A stretch of 64,000 bases of DNA, taken from NCBI GenBank assembly GCA_031308135.1, contig JAHLJT010009436.1, forward strand, positions 144,033,216 to 144,097,215. Direction: 5' to 3'. Below the pieces are notes generated by a model, which was not told the origin of the DNA, made no database searches, and saw only the letters and a list, made by a program, of their open reading frames with translations. Numbering within the stretch: position 1 is the stretch's first letter; each line of letters opens with the position of its first letter. This stretch comes from Acheta domesticus (Eukaryota; Arthropoda; Insecta; Orthoptera; Gryllidae). Positions 56,440 through 64,000 of the stretch are shown one piece after another. The translations under genes were made by a program, and so were the position numbers.

Positions 56440-58600
56440 CCGCATTTGAGAATACAGTGTTTCTAATATAACCAGTCATTCCTATAGGGGTGACGTCCCA
56501 GGAGATTCGGCATCTTAAAAATTTCTTCAACAATCTGTAGCATTGTTTGAAGTATTTTTTTATTCCTAGGAGACGTGTTAACTCTTTATGATAGTTTTGA
56601 TATTCCAGACTCTAATAATTCATACATAGAATACATTTAGTATTCAATATGTTAATAACTAGAGTCCGGAATTTTGGATCTAGTTTTTATGGACTCTTGT
56701 TATTATGGACTTTTAACAATAAGAATCTCTTTGCTGAGCTTCTGGAAGTGTTTTAGTTTATTTTCATTTTGCCTTTTTGCCTAATGTATCTCTGGTGCCT
56801 ATTTTAAAGACTTTGCACTAGTCATTGTTTTTCCCTTTATCATAATTGTTTTTTATCTTCGCGTTGATGTCTTTCATTCTCAAAACTTACATGTAAGCCT
56901 GGCCAAAAGGGTAAGTAGTACAAACGAGGTTTTTCTTTCTTTGCATACGGAGTCGTGATTGTAAACAGGAAGTGATCTCAGGCTCTAGGATTAGAAAGTG
57001 TTGAAAACTGCTACGAGAAAGCCAGACGATACCGTCAAAATTCTTATATTTCTTCCATTATTTCATTGGTGCCGACCGGCGTGCTTCGACTTCGAGAAGT
57101 CCTTCCCACGCCTCCAACCTCTTTCGAGGACAGACCACTCAGTACATGATGTGGTATGTCTCGGCTCAGGGCCGGCGATTACACGACTTCGAAGAATGAA
57201 ATTAATAGTAGTTTTATCAACTTTTCGTTCGAGAATTCAAAAGAGAATAGTTCAGTCCGTACTAGGCCTTCACAGGAACAGCTTTGTGAAGGAAATTAAT
57301 TTCTAGTCCTCGTGATGAAATTTATATGGTATTAAAAATAACTTACATTAGTAAAAAGTTTCATTTCCCATTGACAATTTTGTTTGTAGAAAATTTACGG
57401 AACGTGGTTACATGAATAAAGAATACAAGGAAGGTCAAGTTTCCATAACAGTATCGATGTAATTTTTAGTGTTAGGATTATTTAAAGCAAATAAATTATT
57501 ACGAAAATTTTTGAACACATGATTTTTAAATTATTTGGCATATTTTGCATACTTATTTTTGCCTCTATATAGACATAATAAATGCATTTTTTCATGTCTA
57601 TTTAGTAAAACTAAATGCATTTTTACCTCCTAATTTTAGAGGGGGGAATACCTTAACTTCCATGCTCTATTATTTTTAATATGTCTATATGTCGAAAAAT
57701 GTATCCTTATAAGTGCGTTTATGGACGATGCTCAGTTCGAAAATACATTCGTCTTTACTCGTAATGACGGGGCTGGAATTAATTCTCGATAAACGGGTCA
57801 ACGTAGGCATGCTCAGCCTTTGTGTGTAGATATATATTTGCGTTACGACAAGATGAAGGGCAATCACATTTCTGAGTCTTCTTTTCCATTTTACTTTTTA
57901 TTTACATAGAACATATTTTACCAGTGTATGAATAAAACATACTACGATAATGAAATGATAACATTAAATAAACAATGAACACAACTGATTTCATGTTAAA
58001 CAATTTGCATGATTGTCAGATGGTTTGGAGAGCCACTTGCCCAAATGTATAACAATTTTTCAAATTGTCAGGTCAAAAAGGGAATAAAATCATTGAACAC
58101 ATTTAAGGGGGAAAATGTTTTATTGTGTAAGTTTACAGGGCACCATTCCAAATTTTCAAGAGGCCCACATTCCGCCGCCCCCCCTGCGCACGCCTATTCT
58201 TGTCAATCTTAAAAGGCATGGGGAGGCACTAGGTATACGGGCAGTTAACGCCGTCTGTGACGCCAATGGGCTCCATTACGAGCGAACGTGACCTCGCGAA
58301 CTTCAATAAGCCCATGTCCGAAGGCACGTGCAGACGTTTTCCTCCTGTGCTTGTGTGCAATATACGGGTCTGCATTCATTCCTTCTTATTTTCATAGTGG
58401 CTTCCTAGGCGAGAACATCAGAGAATTTTACATTCAGGCTGATATCTGCTGACACCCGTGTAATAATGTGTTGTCAAATGCAAAACGATTTTTTTTCTCA
58501 ATAATTATGGGATCCCGTCATTATAAATGTGTGTAGGACTTCTCTGAATTTCACACATTGAATTTTTGCACAAGAAATTTTCAACCACGAAAAATGAATC
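56440..58600. other. Mostly unassigned
   Basis: A weak minus-strand match to a LINE endonuclease block (MKDINAKIKNNYDK, FKIGTRDTLGKKAK) lies near 56780-56890. The rest is AT-rich, and ORFs at 56998-57306 and 58009-58212 are not recognised. Confidence 0.3.
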
Positions 58601-58639
58601 TTACAATTATAAAGAGAGACAATACTACAACAAACAATA

Positions 58640-59367
58640 AAAAAGAATTAGGAAAGATAAGTTTCGAAAGGTCCTATATCAATTCCTTGTGGAATCTCTG
58701 ACATAATTCCATCGTAAGTCACATACCGATGTTTGAAACCTGTTGTCCTACTTGTTTTCTTTGCGAAGGAACTCTCTATTCCAAGCCACATCACGTATAT
58801 CTAATCCCAATTTAATTAACTTCTCAACAATTGGTTTAAGCAGAACGACATCGAATATTCATGCAAAATCAACCATTATAGCACTTACCCATTACCTCGT
58901 GGCAACTGCGTCAGCTAACTTCTTTAAAAGGGAAACAACTTGATTTTTGGAAGAGAATTTCCTTCTTCAGTGTTGCCCATAAAAAGTCCAATTTTCCCCC
59001 ATTAGCATCGTATATATTGGGATATCAAGTGTTCCATTATTTTTCACACTACTGAAGGGAATAGTAGCTACCTTCCAAGCCACTTCACGTACATCTAATC
59101 CCAATTTAATTAACTTCTCAACAATTGGTTTCAGCAGAACGACATCGAATATTCATGCAAAATCAACCATTATAGCACTTACCCATTACCTCGTGGCAAC
59201 TGCGTCAGCTAACTTCTTTAAAAGGGAAACAACTTGATTTTTGGAAGAGAATTTCCTTCTTCAGTGTTGCCCATAAAAAGTCCAATTTTCCCCCATTAGC
59301 ATCGTATATATTGGGATATCAAGTGTTCCATTATTTTTCACACTACTGAAGGGAAGAGTAGCTACCT
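58640..59367 (-). pseudogene. LINE reverse transcriptase relic with a 294 bp tandem duplication
   Basis: Minus-strand. Reading down from about 58920: MVDFA, IFDVVLLKPIVEKLIKLGLD, then near 58690 MSEIPQGIDIGP, equivalent to the VDFAKAFD and SGVPQGSVLGP blocks of Jockey/CR1-group reverse transcriptases. The first block is present twice because 58779-59072 is repeated as 59073-59366 with few differences. Inactive. Confidence 0.6.
58779..59366. repeat. 294 bp tandem duplication (two units)
   Basis: Units 58779-59072 and 59073-59366, both starting TTCCAAGCCAC and ending AGTAGCTACC. Only a handful of substitutions separate them, so the duplication is recent compared with the decay of the LINE. Confidence 0.93.
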
Positions 59368-59614
59368 AGACGCTGGACACTTTCGCCACTTCTGAATATT
59401 GGACCTTTTCTTTTGGTTTAAGTTGATTCTCCACAGACGAATGAAATATTGAAACGTGTGAAGATCTATATTTATTACACGCTTCTGCTTCAGACCGGTC
59501 CTCGCCGAAAAGTGAGATTTTATACTTCAAATATTTGAAATTTCGAATTTTACGCTTTATTTCCTTTGCGTTTACATATATATTTATAGAACGCCGACCA
59601 TTTATTTTTATCAT
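59366..59614 (-). pseudogene. LINE reverse transcriptase carboxy-terminal fragment
   Basis: Reads VNAKEIKRKIRNFKYLKYKI, SLFGEDRSEAEACNKY and SSVENQLKPKEKVQYSEVA. It matches the FKYLG-x-x-IS-x-GE block that follows the palm in RTE-like LINEs. It lies upstream, in reading direction, of a different reverse transcriptase piece, so the locus is a mosaic. Confidence 0.6.
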
Positions 59615-59842
59615 ATTTTTCGAAAATCATTTTTATATTTCTTTTCTGTTTTTAATTCTCGAGATAGAGTTCTGAGGTAGTATCATTATATGCATGATCC
59701 CCTGATGTGAGTATACCTCGTTTTCCCCTTTATGAGTCTAATTTTTATTGAAATACTCTGAGTAAGAATTATTTTTCTAAAACCTAAACGCTGCAAATGC
59801 TGCCTGTAGTTCGTTTCCCTTCACTTCTTGGAAATTCCGCTA

Positions 59843-60031
59843 TCATTCCCTGAGGTATACGTAAATCTTTACAAGATCGGTTTTCCTGTATTTACATATT
59901 ATTTCTTTCGCGTTTCCTCTCTTATTTTTCTCTACGTAACTCAACAAGACAGATTTGTAGTCGCTAATGCTTTCAAGCACGACACATGAAAAGAATATGT
60001 CTGCAAAGTTGACGAGGAAAATGTCTAGCAC
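59843..60031 (-). pseudogene. LINE endonuclease carboxy-terminal fragment
   Basis: Reads MLDIFLVNFADIFFSCVVLE then SISDYKSVLLSY, equivalent to the LDL-x-L ... SDH-x-x-V block at the end of APE endonucleases in Jockey/CR1-group LINEs. The catalytic His of SDH is changed to Tyr. Confidence 0.5.
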
Positions 60032-60615
60032 AGCGTTCTGCCGGGTCGCTTAAAATATTGTTAAACAAGTACGGCTCCTAAGGCAAACATAATACACTGA
60101 GAAAAATTCTTGTTTGCAGCCTACCGATTGGTGCATGCTCCATTCTGGCAGTAAAAGATGGCTCAAGCAGCACACGGCTATTTGAGCACATTTGCTCAAC
60201 AGCAAACGGCTCACAGCTTGCTACAGCATTGTGGAGTTTATTTCCAACTGTTCATTCATTGTTGGTGAATACAAGTACGCCTAAATCAGAAGTCGGTTGA
60301 TAATGATAATAATAATCGTTAATTTCTAAATTGTTAAACAATAACAAACTTTAATCATTATATTAATATGTGAAGAGAAAACTTTGTACCCTATATAAGC
60401 ATACAATTTGGTATAGTTAAAGTTTATGTGGAGAAGGAGCGCAGAAAGCTAAAATTTATAAAAGGTGTTACAAATAAATTAAATAATATTTCAATATATG
60501 TTGCAAAAGCAACCCACAATACGCTCCAACACACCATTATCATGCCTAACTCGAAAACGCATTTCAAAGCATTAAAAGCATGTTTTCGTGTCCCGAAGGA
60601 ACAAGAATAGTAGTT

Positions 60616-60756
60616 TATGCAATTAGTTTATAATGTTGACCTTTTGTGCACGAATAAGAAAATAGTCTATTACTAAACGAACGACGAAGGAGTGAGTTTA
60701 GTAATAGACTATTTTCTTATGAGTGCAAAAAAGGAACATTATAAACGAATTGCATA
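60616..60756. repeat. Hairpin palindrome upstream of recombinase relic B
   Basis: Arms of about 62 bp. The left arm opens TATGCAATTAGTTTATAATG and ends AATAGTCTATTACTAAAC; the right arm starts GTTTAGTAATAGACTATT and ends CATTATAAACGAATTGCATA. The loop carries AACGAACGAC and GTGAG, as in the copy at 1205-1337. The inner arm differs from that copy on both sides in complementary fashion. Confidence 0.9.
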
Positions 60757-60906
60757 CGCTATTTTTTTGTATAACATCATTATAAAGTTATAAATGAAAC
60801 GAAGTAAGTGTAAGTAAAGTTTTATAGTTGGCAACATGGACGTTGGTATTATGACGTCACAACTGTGACAGCGGAGAGCCGATTCACGCGCGCATTCGAA
60901 TGAAAG

Positions 60907-61367
60907 ATGGCGTCGTTACCAATGGTAGTTTTAGAAAAAGCCTCGAAGGCAGAAGAAAGTTTAATACCTAAAAAGTCGAGTGCATTGTATGAGAAGGAAT
61001 ATATAAAATTTAGGAAGTGGATGGAAACAAATAATGTAAATATTATATGCGAGACAGTTGTTCTGGCATATATACCTGAGTTGGTAAGTTTGTCATACTT
61101 TTTATGATTAATACTAGTGTCGAGTTCTCATTTTCTAATTTATGTTATTTTGAAGTCTGCAGTATGTAAGGCATCATCTTTGTGGTGCAGTCATTCAAAA
61201 TTGAAGACTATGCTGAAAATTAAAGATGGAATTGACATCTCTGCTTATAACAAAGTTCAGTTATATATGAAACAAGCTAATGTCGGCTATGAAGCTGAAA
61301 AATCTATGATATTATCGAAAGATGATGTGTAGTGGAAGCAGATGATGAGAAATATCTCTTAATGAAG
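60907..61367 (+). pseudogene. Tyrosine-recombinase-like (Crypton-type) gene relic B
   Basis: Exon 1 (60907-61083, 59 codons) starts with MASLPMVVLEKASKAEESLI and contains SALYEKEYIKFRKWMETNN and VVLAYIPEL. A 72 bp GTAAGT...AG intron follows. Exon 2 (61156-61367) reads SAVCKASSLWCSHSKLKTML, IDISAYNKVQLYMKQANVGY, then VEADDEKYLLMK before AAG|GT. This is the helical core-binding half of a tyrosine recombinase, better kept than copy A. A small deletion at about 61329 shifts the frame before VEADDE. No catalytic-domain exon was found downstream. Its hairpin lies 150 bp upstream. A TGACGTCA site is near 60857, and several GACGTCA sites follow the gene at 61495-61535. Confidence 0.55.
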
Positions 61368-61369
61368 GT

Positions 61370-61837
61370 AGAATAATAATATTTTGTAGAAATATTTATT
61401 TTAACTATTGAAATATACATTTTTGCACATTTGTTTACTTTCTGAAACCAGTTCTACAGATCTGTCTTTCTGTGAACAGTAGACGTTCGTCATGACGTCA
61501 TGTCGCGTTTAATAATGGCGATGACGTCATGTAGCGTGCGATAAAATACTGGATTATGCACGATCCGGGGTATCGAAAAGGGTCGTTTATAATGATGGTA
61601 TACAAAAAATGTTGTTTTCTTCAAATTTATATATTTTTTTGAATTTACAAATCTTCAAACTTTGGGTCTCCAGGCGGCCGTGCGTATACAGCATCGCGAG
61701 TTGTATCGAAATATTTCTAATTGTTACAGTGTGCTACTAATCTACAAATTTTGTATACATAAATATAATTTCATCACCCGGTTTATTTATCAAGATAACA
61801 GATAAGAACTGCAATTGCAGTTGTTAATATTTTAAAT
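61370..61837. other. No gene seen
   Basis: Holds two ATGACGTCATGT(C/A)GCG repeats near 61493 and 61523, otherwise AT-rich. The catalytic exon expected for relic B is absent. Confidence 0.45.
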
Positions 61838-63137
61838 ATGGCTTCTTCTGACAATAAGGGAAAACTAACCTCCAACCGAACCAACACCCAAGAAAGTGCA
61901 TCGGAGATAAAAACATCAAAACAGTAGCAGAAGAATCTTCATTCAACTAGACATCCACAACATACAGTAGCACCAGAAATCAACATACCCAAGTAAGAAA
62001 ATCTTATTCTAATGCAACTACATCAGACGTCTTTCCATCAAAAGAACAAGCTGCTATTATTGAGTCTCAAGAAGGGTTATCCATAAAAGATTATATTAGT
62101 AAAATAGCAACGATTGTAAATTCCAAAGATTTATATCCCGTATGTCAAATAACTGAATTTGTAAATTTTTTGCCAACCAAGCTATCACTGACAGTTTCGT
62201 AGAACATAATCCAACAATAGAAATTAAGAACTACAAAGTAGGTGTTAGACAGTTCATCAGCAATCACAAAAGGGTGATAACCTCAAATGTACGCCCAGTT
62301 ATACCGCATGAAGTAATAGAAAAAGAAATAAATGATTGACAGTGGTATCACAATATCGACTGAAATATCTTTCATAAAAGTTGGTATAAGTGAACCTGGT
62401 TTCTCCCATATAATGAGTTTTCGAAGACAAGTTTATATATCCCTGAACATATTTAGAAACTACCAACATCTACCTTAATATACTATGATAACATATACAG
62501 GATATTCTTCACCACAGACAACATATCATATTTTATTTGTAAAGACATTGGTCATATTGCAAATCAGTGTCCACTGAAGCCCATAAATAATAATAAAACT
62601 GAAGAACATCACACCCATTCTCCAACCCAGAATTCAACAGCTAATAGCACATCTTTATCACATCAATTAGATAATCAACACGAAGCTCCTTTATTCAAGA
62701 ACCTACAGTTCCCACCTCTTCAAAAGAGAGCCTACCCTACTGATTCATCGTCACAAGAATCACATACTTTAATGAAGAAACAGACAGAATTGAACACCAA
62801 AAAGCTCAACCAACGAAGAAGAAGAAACCAGAAAAAATGAACCACTAAAAACTCAAGACATTACACAAAAGAAAAAGTAGAAGAACAAGTTACACCAATC
62901 AAAAGCAACATAGACAAAATTTTAAAAAAAGGATCAAGACAAATTTCCATTAAATTACCAACAATTTTCACTATTCTTGGACAATTGTTTGGTGCCAGGG
63001 ATGTCTCAATTGTGGCCAAAGAATTCACAAATGATCTACAAGCTATAGTATTAATAATGAAAGAAACTTACCCTCTTCTTACAGACAGAGCAATAAAAAA
63101 TAGATTCACTAGAATAATAGACTCAACAAAGCAGTAA
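61838..63137 (+). pseudogene. LINE ORF1 (gag-like) relic with zinc knuckle
   Basis: Plus-strand ORF1 of a Jockey/I-group LINE spread over frames. It starts MASSDNKGKLTSNRTNTQES. Near 62300-62500 are EISFIKVGISEPGFSHIMSF and TYRIFFTTDN, then FICKDIGHIANQCPLKP, a CCHC zinc knuckle (C-x2/3-GHIA-x2-C) as in RNA-binding ORF1 proteins. A Ser/Thr/Lys-rich linker follows, then RQISIKLPTIFTILGQL, VSIVAKEFTNDLQ and TDRAIKNRFTRIIDSTKQ before the stop. No ORF2 follows; a foldback repeat begins about 100 bp later. Several stops make it inactive. Confidence 0.7.
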
Positions 63138-63244
63138 CTTTGCAGAAGGCTATTTTGTTTGTCACTAAATTATAGAAAAACTACTCGTATTTTCAAAAAA
63201 TTAAGCATGATCTTATTTGAAGATGTATTTTTGATAAAAATTGA

Positions 63245-64000
63245 GAAAACCAGCTGCCATGTATCACCGCCCAAAGTGCATTTTTTTGACATTTTCCTAA
63301 TTTTTCGAATAGAACGGAAATATTAATTTTAGAATATTAAAGAAAACAAAAACCTCGTCCTAAATGGCAATATTTTTAAAACATTGTAATCGTTTTTAAG
63401 AAAATGGCGTTTAAACGAAATTTGACTTTCTTTTTCACAGAAAATTTTTGAGTTTTCAAAAAACTGGATTTGAAGTCATTTAAAGCACTTACATTCACAA
63501 ATATAATAATGTTGACAAATTGCTGGTAATGTGCATATTAAAGATTTAATAAACCTTTCAAAACAAGTCAAAAAAATTCCATTTTTGTAATTTTTGAAAA
63601 AACAAAAGAATAGAGCAATAAGGCGTTTATGTCATCTCATAGAGTACATTTAGTACTATCCCTACCAAAAATGTTAAAGAAAAAACTTTGAGCCGTTTTT
63701 GAGAAAATCTTGGTTTTGTAATTTTTTTAAATTGCACATATTGCACGCAATGTGTATTTTTTGTAAATTTACATGACCTTAATGAAAGAACTCGCTTTTG
63801 AGAAGAAATTTTATTTGGAGGAAAAATCTCTATCTGCAATTTTATAATTGGAGGAAGATGCCGACAAAAATTCAAACATTTGCAATTTCCGAAAATTCAG
63901 AGTTTTCAAACGACATGAGACCTACACCGTTCTCTTAAATGACCTTCAGACTATCCAACCTCAAAATTGAGTCAAAATTGTTGGCGTCATTTTTTTTTAA
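63245..64000 (-). repeat. Foldback-like repeat family, copy 5 (runs off the window)
   Basis: Left terminus CCAGCTGCCATGTATCACCGCC, then inverted-orientation cores near 63387 and 63690 and the second anchor ATGTGCATATTAAAG near 63530. It continues past the window end. Confidence 0.8.

Noticed and set aside
47844..64000. Later desaturase exons with histidine boxes
   Set aside because: I looked for HRLWAH-, HRVHH- and HNYHH-type codons in exon-like settings on the plus strand and found none.

Overview
This window looks like nuclear DNA from an insect with a large, repeat-filled genome. It is AT-rich, has almost no host coding sequence, and is built from decayed transposable elements, satellites and microsatellites. 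The element set (Tc1/mariner, P/THAP, R2-clade, RTE- and Jockey/CR1-like LINEs, a tRNA-derived SINE) and introns of 72-81 bp fit an arthropod. The order cannot be fixed from the sequence; a hemimetabolous insect is only a guess. All protein family assignments come from reading translations by eye, with no database search.

The one convincing host gene signal is a first coding exon at 47588-47843 (+). It sits in a CpG-rich promoter with a TATA-like box and an initiator-like site, and resembles the amino end of a membrane acyl-CoA desaturase. It ends in a clean GTAAGT donor; no later exon was recognised before the window ends. A second CpG island with a GCC run (32330-32990) may be another promoter, but no gene was identified.

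Layout: 1-1190 foldback-like repeat; 1205-2040 palindrome plus tyrosine-recombinase-like relic, cut by a 1.9 kb inverted-repeat element (2093-4010); 5200-7660 two LINE pieces; 7723-9225 a THAP exon with a LINE in its intron and a P-like element upstream of it; 9410-15850 foldback copies, a tandem array and a second 1.85 kb inverted-repeat element; 16830-18560 an R2-clade LINE; 19600-20880 a broken copy of an uncharacterised protein family; 21230-21900 unidentified coding-like sequence; 22860-25940 SINEs and GA repeats; 27099-30210 a hairpin MITE, a LINE end and a Tc1 transposase; 31223-32990 microsatellites, a SINE and a CpG island; 33100-37900 nearly featureless; 38239-38774 a mariner-type hairpin MITE; 40760-41690 a second copy of the uncharacterised family; 42060-45430 a foldback copy and a LINE; 47380-47850 the desaturase promoter and exon; 50270-60040 SINE, MITE and LINE relics; 60616-61367 the second palindrome and recombinase copy; 61838-63137 a LINE ORF1; 63245-64000 a foldback copy running off the end.

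Most elements are dead, so there is no operating pathway here. The most unusual structure is the recombinase-like gene found twice, each time preceded by a long hairpin whose two arms have changed together between copies. Next come two copies of an uncharacterised protein family with different internal deletions, nested insertions with intact target duplications (one confirmed by an empty-site paralogue in the same window), and a repeat family made of about 310 bp monomers.
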